Source of the DNA: JACDAL01 sp963849115
GTDB taxonomy: Bacteria > Actinomycetota > CADDZG01 > WHSQ01
DNA length: 64,000 bases
Reading direction: 5' to 3'
Assembly (NCBI GenBank): GCA_963849115.1
Contig: CAWKGK010000009.1
Coordinates: forward strand, 372,001-436,000
In this document: piece after piece, positions 16,278 through 24,137 of the stretch
How the letters are laid out: each line of letters begins with the position of its first letter
How positions within the stretch are numbered: position 1 is the stretch's first letter
Position numbers and translations under genes: made by a program
The notes under the pieces: generated by a model
The model's database searches: none
Told to the model about the DNA's origin: nothing
Seen by the model: the letters and a program-made list of their open reading frames with translations, nothing else

Positions 16278-17133
16278 GGGCGGCAGTGGTCCGGCTCGTG
16301 CGCTTCTCGCGCACGAGGCTGACGATCACGTAGACCACTCCGATCGAGAACATGATCGTGCCCATGACGTTGACCTGCGCCGGGACGCCGAAGCGCGACA
16401 CGCCGTAGATCCACAACGGGAACGTCAGCGTGGCTCCGGAGTTGAACGTGGTGATGACGTAGTCGTCGATCGAGAGGACGAAGGCGAGCAACGCGGCGGC
16501 CATGATTCCGGGGAAGATCAGTGGGAAGGTCACCGTCCAGAACGTCACCCAGGGTGTGGCACCGAGGTCCGAGGCCGCTTCCTCGAGGCTGCCGTCGAGC
16601 CCCGACGTGCGCGCCTTCACGGTCACGACCACATAGGAGATACAGAACATGATGTGGGCGATGAGGATGGTCATAAAGCCCGTCGTCACGTTCAAGGAGA
16701 CGAACATCGCCAGCAGCGACACCCCGAGGATGATCTCAGGTGTCGCCATCGGGATGAAGATGAACAGGTTGAGTCCCGAGCGGCCGCGGAAACTAAAGCG
16801 TGTCAGCGCCAGGGCTATCAATGTGCCGAGGATGCAAGAAACAAACGTCGAGAGCGCGGCGATCACCAACGAGTTCTTGAGCGAGCTTACGAGCTCCGGG
16901 ACCTCAAAGATGTTGCGATAGTGGTCTAGTGTGAATCCCTCCCAGGTGAGGTTGAAGCGGCCCGTATGGTCGTTGAAACCGAACAGGGCCATGATGAGGA
17001 TAGGTACCAGCAGGTAGGCGAAGACGAGTGCCGTGTAGGTAGGAAGGAACCACTCCCGCCTCTTCCTGGGGGTGGCCCTCGGTTCCCCTCCCACTGCGGC
17101 GGGACGCGCGGCGTCCTCGACGGTGGTCGCCAC
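16267..17133 (-). CDS. potC: PotC-like polyamine ABC transporter permease
   Basis: A 288-residue inner-membrane permease of the spermidine/putrescine type. Six hydrophobic segments are visible, and the cytoplasmic EAA loop that docks to the ATPase is present (LEEAASDLGATPWVTFWTVT). The N-terminal 28 residues are a charged cytoplasmic extension. The GTG start (17133) overlaps the potB stop codon by one base. It is the last gene of the gabT-potA-potD-potB-potC run. Function is inferred from family and from the neighbours, which form a complete importer. Confidence 0.88.
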   Translation of the reverse strand: MATTVEDAARPAAVGGEPRATPRKRREWFLPTYTALVFAYLLVPILIMALFGFNDHTGRFNLTWEGFTLDHYRNIFEVPELVSSLKNSLVIAALSTFVSCILGTLIALALTRFSFRGRSGLNLFIFIPMATPEIILGVSLLAMFVSLNVTTGFMTILIAHIMFCISYVVVTVKARTSGLDGSLEEAASDLGATPWVTFWTVTFPLIFPGIMAAALLAFVLSIDDYVITTFNSGATLTFPLWIYGVSRFGVPAQVNVMGTIMFSIGVVYVIVSLVREKRTSRTTAAPLA

Positions 17134-17990
17134 TATCCGGTCAGCTCCTCGGTCCCCAGCAGGCGGGCATAGAGGAAGATGCCGAGGAGGATGCCCACAA
17201 TAAGGAGGAACGACAGAGCACCGCCGGTGGGATAGTCGCCGTTGACCAGCAGCAGCCGCTGTACCACGTTACCGATCATCGAGGTCTGGGGATTGCCGAG
17301 AAACTCGGCGTTGATGAAGTCGCCCACAACGGGGATGAAGGTCAACAGAGAGCCCGCGAACACGCCGGGCAGCGACAGGGGCAGGGTCACCCTCATGAAC
17401 GTCTCCCGCCGGTCGGAGTAGAGATCCTGCGCAGCCTCGCGCAACGCAGGGTCGAGCTTTTCGAGAGCCACATAGAGAGGCAGAGCCATGAACGGCAGAT
17501 AGTTATAGATAAGCCCGAAGATGACGGCTGTGGGGGTCGCCAGCAGGCGAAAGTCCTGGGACAGCAGACCGGCATCCTTGAGCGTGCCCAGGAAGATACC
17601 CTCGTCCGCGAGCACGAAGGTCCATGAGATCGTGCGGATGAGAAAGGGTGTGAAGAAAGGCAGCAGTAAAAGAAGCAGGAAGAGATTCTTGCGTTGTCCA
17701 CCCTTGGTCGCAATCCAATAGGCCATTGGATAAGCCATCAGCAAGGTGGCGCCTGTGACGATCGCGCCGTACGTGAAGGAACGGATGATCTGGGTCCTAT
17801 ATCCACTGAGGGCGTCGGTATAGGTCTGGACCCACTCCGCCGAGTACCCGAAGCCCGTCTCGATTGTGCCCTCGTAGAAGGTGAACGACAGCATGAAGTA
17901 GAGCGGCACGGCAAAGAAGACGATCAACCATGTAACGCCGGGCAGGCTCAACAGATAGGGGGCCGCGCCCCGCCGTGCCGCCGTGCTCAT
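17133..17990 (-). CDS. potB: PotB-like polyamine ABC transporter permease
   Basis: A 285-residue permease partner of PotC, with six transmembrane segments and the EAA loop LREAAQDLYSDRRETFMRVT. The first segment follows MSTAARRGAAPYLLSLPGV. ATG 17990 overlaps the end of the binding-protein gene by 4 bp (17987-17990), and the stop overlaps the potC start by 1 bp, so all three are translationally coupled. It forms the translocation channel with PotC. Whether the cargo is putrescine, spermidine or another amine is not shown. Confidence 0.88.
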   Translation of the reverse strand: MSTAARRGAAPYLLSLPGVTWLIVFFAVPLYFMLSFTFYEGTIETGFGYSAEWVQTYTDALSGYRTQIIRSFTYGAIVTGATLLMAYPMAYWIATKGGQRKNLFLLLLLLPFFTPFLIRTISWTFVLADEGIFLGTLKDAGLLSQDFRLLATPTAVIFGLIYNYLPFMALPLYVALEKLDPALREAAQDLYSDRRETFMRVTLPLSLPGVFAGSLLTFIPVVGDFINAEFLGNPQTSMIGNVVQRLLLVNGDYPTGGALSFLLIVGILLGIFLYARLLGTEELTG

Positions 17991-19207
17991 CCCTCCAGTA
18001 CCGTGTTGAAGAGCTCGTTCCACTCCTGCTCTTCTTCGGGGCTGAGGTTCTTGTAGCTGTAGATCTGGGACTCCATTTCGGGGGTCGGGAACACGAGCGG
18101 ACTCGCTGCGATTTGTCGGGTGTAGGAGTCGTCTGACTTCTCGAGGATGGGCCGCGCCTCGGGCACGGGCGTGATGTAGTTGATCCATGCTGCCATCTGA
18201 GCCGCTATCTTGGGCTGGTAGACGAAGTCCATCATGGCGTGAGCGTCGATAGGATTGGCCGCATTCTGGGGGATGCCCATGGCGTCGGTGAACAGCATTC
18301 CACCCTCCTCGGGCACCGTGAAGCGGATCTTGGAGTTTTCCCCCAGCGTCTTTCCGACGACGTCGCCCGACCACGAGATGCAGAGGGCAAGGTCGCCTTG
18401 AGCGAGGGGCCCGACGTAGTCGTTTCCGTAGTACTTGCGCACGATGCCGTCCTCCTGCTGCTTGAGCAGCTTCTGCTGGGCGGCGCGCGCGTCCTCGGTC
18501 GTGCAGTCCTGCGGCTTGATTCCCATGCCTAGCATCACGAGGTGCATGGTGTCGCGCATCTCGGTGAACATCCCTACTTTGCCCGCGAAGGCGGGGTCGA
18601 AGAGATCTTCGACACTGGTGATCTCGCGCCCGGTAAGCTCGGGGTTCCAGGCGATCCCCGTGATCCCGGACTGCCACGGCACGCTGTGCTTGTTGCCCGG
18701 ATCATAGGTCGGGTCCTTGTAGATGTCACCGGCGTGCTTGTCGAAGTTTGGCAGCAAGGAGTGGTCGAGCTCCTCCAGGTAGCCGAAGCTCGCCATCTTG
18801 GCGAGCAACCAGTCGGTCACCACGATGATGTCCCACTGCACCGGCTCTTCGTTCGATAGAGGTTCGCGAATGGTGGCGTAGAAGCTATTGTTGTCGTTGA
18901 TCACCTCTTTGTAGCTGACGTCGATGCCTGATGCCTTTTCGAACTGTTCCAGCGTGGGGCTCCCACCCCCGGCCTTGTCGATGTAGGCGGGCCAGTTGGC
19001 GAAGTTGAGCTCGCCCGTCTCCTTGTTCGTGGTGAGCTTGTCTTCGCCCGCGGGCTGGTCTTGCGCGGTCTCGCCCTGTACCCCGCAGGCGGCCAGGAGC
19101 GCCGATGCTGATAGGGCCGATGCGCCGACTCCAGCGCGTCGCAACAGGTCCCTCCGGGTCAATCGCCTGACTCCTCCGGACCTCATCAGATCGTTCAAGT
19201 CGGTCAC
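17987..19207 (-). CDS. potD: PotD-like polyamine-binding lipoprotein (Tat-type signal)
   Basis: A 406-residue extracytoplasmic solute-binding protein. Its signal region carries a twin-arginine stretch (RRLTRRDLLRRAG) and a lipobox LLAAC with the lipid-anchored Cys41, so it is probably exported folded by Tat and tethered to the membrane. The mature part starts with the family pattern ELNFANWPAYIDK and includes VQWDIIVVTDW and LALCISWSGDV. GTG 19207 is chosen because AGGAGG precedes it and because it forms a GTGA overlap with the potA stop. Paired with PotABC it captures putrescine/spermidine-like amines outside the cell. Confidence 0.9.
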   Translation of the reverse strand: MTDLNDLMRSGGVRRLTRRDLLRRAGVGASALSASALLAACGVQGETAQDQPAGEDKLTTNKETGELNFANWPAYIDKAGGGSPTLEQFEKASGIDVSYKEVINDNNSFYATIREPLSNEEPVQWDIIVVTDWLLAKMASFGYLEELDHSLLPNFDKHAGDIYKDPTYDPGNKHSVPWQSGITGIAWNPELTGREITSVEDLFDPAFAGKVGMFTEMRDTMHLVMLGMGIKPQDCTTEDARAAQQKLLKQQEDGIVRKYYGNDYVGPLAQGDLALCISWSGDVVGKTLGENSKIRFTVPEEGGMLFTDAMGIPQNAANPIDAHAMMDFVYQPKIAAQMAAWINYITPVPEARPILEKSDDSYTRQIAASPLVFPTPEMESQIYSYKNLSPEEEQEWNELFNTVLEG

Positions 19208-20331
19208 GCTGTAGCCTCCTCGTTGGTTTGCTCGGTTGAATTGTCGGCCTTGACTGCAAAGGTGTGCTCCGGGTCCCACGACAGACGGACTTTGGTGCGG
19301 TCGGCGATGGGGGCGCTGTTCGCCCCGAGGTTCTGCGCGTAAACCACGATCCGGGAACCACCCGAGGACTTGCACTCATAGGAGGTGCTGACGCCTGTGT
19401 AAGTGGAGACCACCACCGTCGCCTCGATGGCGTTCAGGGCGCGTTCCTCTTCCGTGTTGGTGGCTTCATTGATGTGAATCTTCTCGGGGCGGACCCCGAT
19501 GCGCACGGGGCCGTGATCGGCCGGGAGCCTGCGCGCCGGCAGCGCCACGGTGCTGCCGGCCTTCAGGTCGACCTTGGCAACCGAGCCGTTAGTGCTGGAG
19601 ACTTCTCCGTCGAGCAAGTTCGATGCGCCGAGAAAACCGGCAACGAAGGCGGTGTCCGGGAGCTCGTAGACCTCCTGTGGAGCACCCACCTGCTCGAGGT
19701 GGCCCGCGTTCATCACGGCGAGACGGTTGGACATCGTCATCGCTTCTTCCTGATCGTGGGTGACATAAATGAACGTGATCCCGATCTCCTGCTGGATCTG
19801 CTTGAGCTCCAGCTGCATCTGCTTTCTCAGCTTGAGGTCCAACGCTCCCAGCGGCTCGTCGAGCAGAAGCACCGACGGGGAGTTGACCAGGGCTCGGGCG
19901 AGCGCCACACGCTGCTGCTGGCCACCAGAGAGCTGATTGATTCGCCTGGTGGGGAACCCCGACAGGTCCACGAGCGCTAGCATCTCCTGGACCCGGTCCT
20001 TGATCGCCGACTCTGACACCTTCTTGCGCTTGAGCCCGTACCCGACGTTGTCGGCCACGTTCAGATGAGGGAACAGCGCGTAGGACTGGAACACCGTATT
20101 GACGTTGCGCTTGTAGGGAGGAAGGGCGGAGACCTCGTCTCCGCCTAGATAGACGTGGCCGGAAGTGGGTTCCTCGAAGCCGCCGATCATCCGCAAAGTG
20201 GTGGTCTTGCCGCACCCGGAGGGGCCGAGGAGGGAGAAGAACTCGCCCTCTTCGACGACGAGGTCGATGTGGTCGACCGCGGTCGTGCCCTTAAAACTCT
20301 TGGTGAGGTCTTCCAAGCGCACGTCGGACAT
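19204..20331 (-). CDS. potA: PotA-like ABC transporter ATPase
   Basis: A 375-residue ATP-binding subunit. The nucleotide-binding domain has Walker A GPSGCGKTT, Q-loop FQSYALFPH, signature LSGGQQQR and Walker B VLLLDEPLGALD with a switch histidine in THDQEEA; residues 240-375 make the TOBE-type regulatory domain. ATG 20331 (MSDVRLEDLTKSF) is the family start, though an open frame runs further upstream. It lies 49 bp after the GABA aminotransferase stop on the same strand and overlaps the potD start. It energises the PotB-PotC channel. Confidence 0.93.
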   Translation of the reverse strand: MSDVRLEDLTKSFKGTTAVDHIDLVVEEGEFFSLLGPSGCGKTTTLRMIGGFEEPTSGHVYLGGDEVSALPPYKRNVNTVFQSYALFPHLNVADNVGYGLKRKKVSESAIKDRVQEMLALVDLSGFPTRRINQLSGGQQQRVALARALVNSPSVLLLDEPLGALDLKLRKQMQLELKQIQQEIGITFIYVTHDQEEAMTMSNRLAVMNAGHLEQVGAPQEVYELPDTAFVAGFLGASNLLDGEVSSTNGSVAKVDLKAGSTVALPARRLPADHGPVRIGVRPEKIHINEATNTEEERALNAIEATVVVSTYTGVSTSYECKSSGGSRIVVYAQNLGANSAPIADRTKVRLSWDPEHTFAVKADNSTEQTNEEATA

Positions 20332-20380
20332 ACCTAGATTGTCCTCGCGAAGGAGATCTGTGTGAGCGAAAACAATGCCG

Positions 20381-21718
20381 CTACCGCATGCCGGCGTCGG
20401 CCCACCGAAGCGCGTCGATAAGGACATCGAGCCCCTCGTGCAGGTGCTCGTCCTCTATTACGAGCGGGGCGAGAAGGCGGACGACGTTGTCGTAGGTTCC
20501 CGCTTTGAGCGTAAGCACTCCGCCCTGGAGGCACCGAGCCACGACGGCGGCGGCCTCGGCCTTGGCCGGGGCCTTGGTCTTCTTGTCGGTAACGAGTTCG
20601 ACGCCGATCATCGGACCCAGCCCGCGCACCTCCCCGACGAGCGTGAGCTCGTCTGCTAGCGGGTCGAGGCGGGAGCGGATCAACTGGCCCTGTTTCCGGC
20701 CGCGCTCCATGAGATCGGTCTCCGTCAGCTCCGCGATGACCGCCAGCGCCGCGGCGCAAGCCACGGGGTTACCGCCGAAGGTGCCCCCCAAGCCCCCGAC
20801 GTGCGGGTCTTCCATCACGTCCGCGGCCCCCGTGATGCCTGAGATCGGCAGGCCCGCCCCCAGAGACTTGGCCGTGGTGACGATGTCCGGGACCACACCG
20901 TAGTGCTCGATCGCGAACATCGCGCCGGTCCTGCCCATGCCGGATTGGACCTCGTCGTCGATCAGGAGGATGCCGCGCTCGGACGCGATCTGGCGCAGGG
21001 CCGGGATCCAGTCGTCGGGCGCGACCACAAACCCACCTTCGCCCTGGACCGGCTCGACCACCAGGGCGGCGACGCTGTCGGCGCCGATCTGCGAGTCGAT
21101 CTGGTCGGCGAGTTGCTCGGCGCAGGCAATGCCGCAGGAAGGATGAGTGAGCCCCAGCGGACAGCGATAGCAGTAGGCGAAGGGAGCACGGTAGACCTCC
21201 GGCGCGAAAGGCCCGAAGCCGTGCCGGTAGGGCATTTCCTTGGCGGTCAGGGTCATGCCCATCAGGGTGCGCCCGTGAAAGCCGTTGGTGAAGCCGATGA
21301 CGGCGTCTCGCCCGGTGTGATAGCGGGCGATCTTGACGGCGTTCTCGATCGCCTCGGCCCCCGAGTTGGACAGCATGGTCTTCTTGGCGTGATCTCCGGG
21401 GGTGATCGAGTTCAGGGTTTCGGCAAGTTCGACGTAGCCCTCATACATGGCGACATGGAAGCACTCGTGGAGGGTCTTCTCGACCTGATCCTTGACGGCC
21501 TGCAGGACGCGGGCATTGGCGCGGCCCACATTCAGCACCCCGAGGCCGCCGGCAAAGTCGATGAAGCGGTTGCCGTCGACATCGGTGACGAGGGCGCCGT
21601 CGCCTGATGCAATGAATATGGGCGCGGTGTTGAAGACGGCGCGGGGGACGGCCTCAGACCGCCTTTCAGAGAGCTCGCGCGAGATGGGCCCGGGCACGAC
21701 GTTCAAGCTGAGCGCCAT
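20381..21718 (-). CDS. gabT: 4-aminobutyrate (GABA) aminotransferase
   Basis: A 445-residue class III aminotransferase, close to GABA/5-aminovalerate transaminases, which pass the amino group of GABA to 2-oxoglutarate and yield succinate semialdehyde. Features are NSGAEAIENAVKIAR (118-132), GFHGRTLMGMTLT, IDDEVQSGMGRTG and the PLP lysine Lys284 in TTAKSLGAGLP. A cysteine-rich stretch (CYRCPLGLTHPSCGIAC) is typical of this branch. It heads the polyamine-importer run, so imported putrescine could be degraded through GABA; no succinate-semialdehyde dehydrogenase is in view. The divergent PucR regulator across 198 bp is its likely controller. Confidence 0.92.
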   Translation of the reverse strand: MALSLNVVPGPISRELSERRSEAVPRAVFNTAPIFIASGDGALVTDVDGNRFIDFAGGLGVLNVGRANARVLQAVKDQVEKTLHECFHVAMYEGYVELAETLNSITPGDHAKKTMLSNSGAEAIENAVKIARYHTGRDAVIGFTNGFHGRTLMGMTLTAKEMPYRHGFGPFAPEVYRAPFAYCYRCPLGLTHPSCGIACAEQLADQIDSQIGADSVAALVVEPVQGEGGFVVAPDDWIPALRQIASERGILLIDDEVQSGMGRTGAMFAIEHYGVVPDIVTTAKSLGAGLPISGITGAADVMEDPHVGGLGGTFGGNPVACAAALAVIAELTETDLMERGRKQGQLIRSRLDPLADELTLVGEVRGLGPMIGVELVTDKKTKAPAKAEAAAVVARCLQGGVLTLKAGTYDNVVRLLAPLVIEDEHLHEGLDVLIDALRWADAGMR

Positions 21719-21757
21719 GTTTACAAGGCCATCCCTACATCATCCAGGCGAACCAAC

Positions 21758-21790
21758 TCCTGTCCCCATCCTGTCCCCACCCGTCCCCCT
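21758..21790. repeat. Three tandem 11-bp repeats in the gabT-pucR divergent region
   Basis: TCCTGTCCCCA occurs at 21758-21768 and again at 21769-21779; a degenerate third unit follows at 21780-21790. The 11-bp period places each copy on the same face of the DNA helix, as expected for an operator. The likely binder is the adjacent PucR protein, by position only. Confidence 0.5.
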
Positions 21791-21860
21791 ACGCGCTGCC
21801 GGCGCTCGCGCGAGCGAACATTCAGACCCGCAACCTCAATCTACAACAGTAGTAGCTGAT

Positions 21861-21880
21861 CGAGCAGGTGCGAGCAGGCG
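21861..21880. repeat. Two 10-bp direct repeats upstream of pucR
   Basis: CGAGCAGGTG (21861-21870) and CGAGCAGGCG (21871-21880) are back to back, identical in 9 of 10 positions, about 40 bp before the pucR start. They could be a second operator or a chance repeat. Confidence 0.35.
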
Positions 21881-21916
21881 TGGTAGCGGGGCGGCGTTTG
21901 TACACTCTGTAGCATC

Positions 21917-23485
21917 GTGAGCCCTGCCGTGTCCGAACTCCTACAGTTGCCCGGGTTGAGGCTGACGGTCGTGGCCGGCGCCCGGGGACTCGAGAGGGAG
22001 ATCACCTGGGCACACATCTCGGAGCTTTCTGATCCCACTCCGTGGTTGTCCGGGGGCGAGCTGTTGTTGACTACCGGGATGTCGCTGGGGAAGGAAGAGG
22101 ACGACCAGCGCTTGTACGTGGAACGCCTCGTTTCGGCGGGGGTATCGGGATTGGGCTTCGGCGTGGGGTTTGGCTTCGAGGCGGTGCCCGAAGCCATGGT
22201 CACCGCGGCCGAGGAGTCGGGGCTGTGTCTGCTCGAGGTACCTCTTCCCGTTCCCTTCATCGCCATCACAAAGGCCATCAGCTCGGAGCTGTCGGAAGAG
22301 CGCCTGAGAGAGGCGGAGATGTCGGTCGAGATGCACGAGCGCCTCGCCTCGTTGATCTCCGAAGGCGCGGGCCCGGCCGATGTGCTCGATGAGGTCTGCG
22401 AGCTCCGAGGAGGCTGGGCCATCCTGTTCGATGCGGGAGGGGGGATCGTGGCTCGCTCGGGATCAGGCTCCCCGCCGCCCGAGGAGGTCTGGACCGCTCT
22501 GCCTCCGGGCCTGGCGGAAGGACAAGACCTTGACGCCTCTGCGGAGGCGTCGCCCGAGGGGTCGCGGGTGGCGGTGAGGGTTGTCTCCAGCGGGCGCCAG
22601 GAGGCGGTGCTCGTGTACGGCGCTGCCCGCAAGCTGCAGGCGCCCGATCGCATCGTGGTGCACCATGCCGTGACCGTCCTGGGCCTGCTGCTGGCATCCC
22701 GGCGGGCGGTCATCGAGACCGAGCGCCGAATCGCCGGAGATCTGTTGTCGGAGGCGTTCGCCGGGCGTCTGCGAGGCTTGGATCTCGAGCGGCGCCTCGA
22801 GCTCGCCGGTTTTCCCGGACTCGCCGCCCTCACTGCCTTGGCAATGGAGCCGCTGGAAGGCTCCGATCAGCAGGGGCTTCAGGACCTCTCGTGGGCGCTC
22901 GACGGCATCCTGGGGCGGCGGTGCCGGGCGGCGCGCACCACGGTGACACATGGCAGGGTTGCTTGCCTGGTCGCTCACGACGCACCCGAGACCCTTGCCC
23001 GCGAGCTACTCGACGAGCTGGAGCTGAGCCCGCGGCGCCCCGGGCTCGGTGGGCTTGCGGTCCGGGCCGGCGTGGGGGAGACGGTCTCGGTCTCGGAAGT
23101 CAGACGCTCCTACCTGACGGCCGTCTTCGCGCTGCGAGCGGCCCCCAGCAGCAGCCGCCTGGGTCTGCCCTCCGACCTCGGTTCGTACCGCTTCCTGCTC
23201 TCGGCCCAGCCGACCCCACTTCTGGAGGGCTACGTGCGAACGGTGCTGGGGACGCTCAGGGACAGGGACGAGACGCGCTCCTCCAAACTTGTGGAGTCGG
23301 TGCGCGCGTTTATCGCAGCAGGGGGGCGTTGGGAGCACGGGGCGGAGGCGCTGGGAATCCACCGGCACACCCTTCGGTATCGCGTGCGCCAGGCCGAGCA
23401 GCTCCTCAACCGGGACCTCGGCTCGGCCGAGGATCGACTAGAGGTCTGGTTGGCTTTGAAGGCGGCCGAGGTCCTCGAGGAATGA
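21917..23485 (+). CDS. PucR-family transcriptional regulator
   Basis: A 522-residue one-component regulator. The N-terminal PucR domain begins VSELLQLPGLRLTVVAGARG and contains WLSGGELLLTTG; a GAF-like middle follows; and the C-terminus has the helix-turn-helix LGIHRHTLRYRVRQAEQL near 473-490 typical of the PucR/CdaR group. Members activate purine, GABA or sugar-acid catabolism. GTG 21917 is the start. It is divergent from gabT and the pot genes, and two kinds of direct repeat lie between them, so control of polyamine/GABA use is the best guess. The lipoprotein gene follows closely. Confidence 0.9.
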   Translation: MSPAVSELLQLPGLRLTVVAGARGLEREITWAHISELSDPTPWLSGGELLLTTGMSLGKEEDDQRLYVERLVSAGVSGLGFGVGFGFEAVPEAMVTAAEESGLCLLEVPLPVPFIAITKAISSELSEERLREAEMSVEMHERLASLISEGAGPADVLDEVCELRGGWAILFDAGGGIVARSGSGSPPPEEVWTALPPGLAEGQDLDASAEASPEGSRVAVRVVSSGRQEAVLVYGAARKLQAPDRIVVHHAVTVLGLLLASRRAVIETERRIAGDLLSEAFAGRLRGLDLERRLELAGFPGLAALTALAMEPLEGSDQQGLQDLSWALDGILGRRCRAARTTVTHGRVACLVAHDAPETLARELLDELELSPRRPGLGGLAVRAGVGETVSVSEVRRSYLTAVFALRAAPSSSRLGLPSDLGSYRFLLSAQPTPLLEGYVRTVLGTLRDRDETRSSKLVESVRAFIAAGGRWEHGAEALGIHRHTLRYRVRQAEQLLNRDLGSAEDRLEVWLALKAAEVLEE

Positions 23486-23538
23486 GCAACTCATCGAGGG
23501 ACGGGAACAAGCGAGCCTGCAAGCTGCGTCAAAGAGCC

Positions 23539-24018
23539 ATGACAAAGACGACGAAACTCCTCACCCCCCTCATCGCCCTTCTATTCATCCTCGCCGCGTG
23601 CGGACAGCCCTCGACTCAGCCCGGCGGCTCCGGTTCCTCCAGCGACGAAGACGTGGTGAGCAGCGAACCCGACGACGATCCCTCGGACATTGAGCCCGGC
23701 CCCAGAGCCAAGCTCGTCACGCCCCAGGGTGACGCACTGAACGTCATCCCCGGGGCCTGGCGAAGGGTCAAGAAGGTCGACGAAGACACGCTCAAGGTCT
23801 TCTTCTGGGGAGGGGTCGAGCCCTGCTCCGTGCTCGATTCGGTCGACGTCTCCTACTTCGGAGACGAGGTCGCCCTTACCCTGTTCCACGGCACGGGGTC
23901 CGATTCCGCCAACAAGGTCTGCCCCGAGCTTGCAGTTCTCAAGATGGTCGAGGTCGACCTCACCGAGCCACTTGGGGGCCGTGACGTGGTCGATGGGGCA
24001 GACAAGCTCGAGAAATAG
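23539..24018 (+). CDS. Putative lipoprotein of unknown function
   Basis: A 159-residue secreted protein. MTKTTKLLTPLIALLFILAAC is a lipoprotein signal peptide with lipobox LAAC. A Ser/Asp/Pro-rich linker follows (residues 25-55), then a compact domain of about 100 residues with two cysteines (EPCSVLD and KVCPEL) that may form a disulfide. ATG 23539 begins the signal peptide directly; an in-frame ATG at 23482 overlapping the pucR stop would add 19 residues and is less likely. No function can be assigned; similar disulfide-bonded lipoproteins are common in actinobacteria. Confidence 0.7.
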   Translation: MTKTTKLLTPLIALLFILAACGQPSTQPGGSGSSSDEDVVSSEPDDDPSDIEPGPRAKLVTPQGDALNVIPGAWRRVKKVDEDTLKVFFWGGVEPCSVLDSVDVSYFGDEVALTLFHGTGSDSANKVCPELAVLKMVEVDLTEPLGGRDVVDGADKLEK

Positions 24019-24137
24019 CCTTCCGCGGATCGCTTGCGCGTTTTGAGCGCTTCTCGGTGCCCTTTTCGGCACCCTGGCGCCCTTAGAACGCGGGTAGCGT
24101 GTGTTCCGGCATGAAATAGCCGGTCGAGGAGGGTTAT

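Noticed and set aside
24056..24073. GGTGCC/GGCACC hairpin after the lipoprotein gene
   Set aside because: Only 6-bp arms and no following T-tract; too weak to call a terminator.
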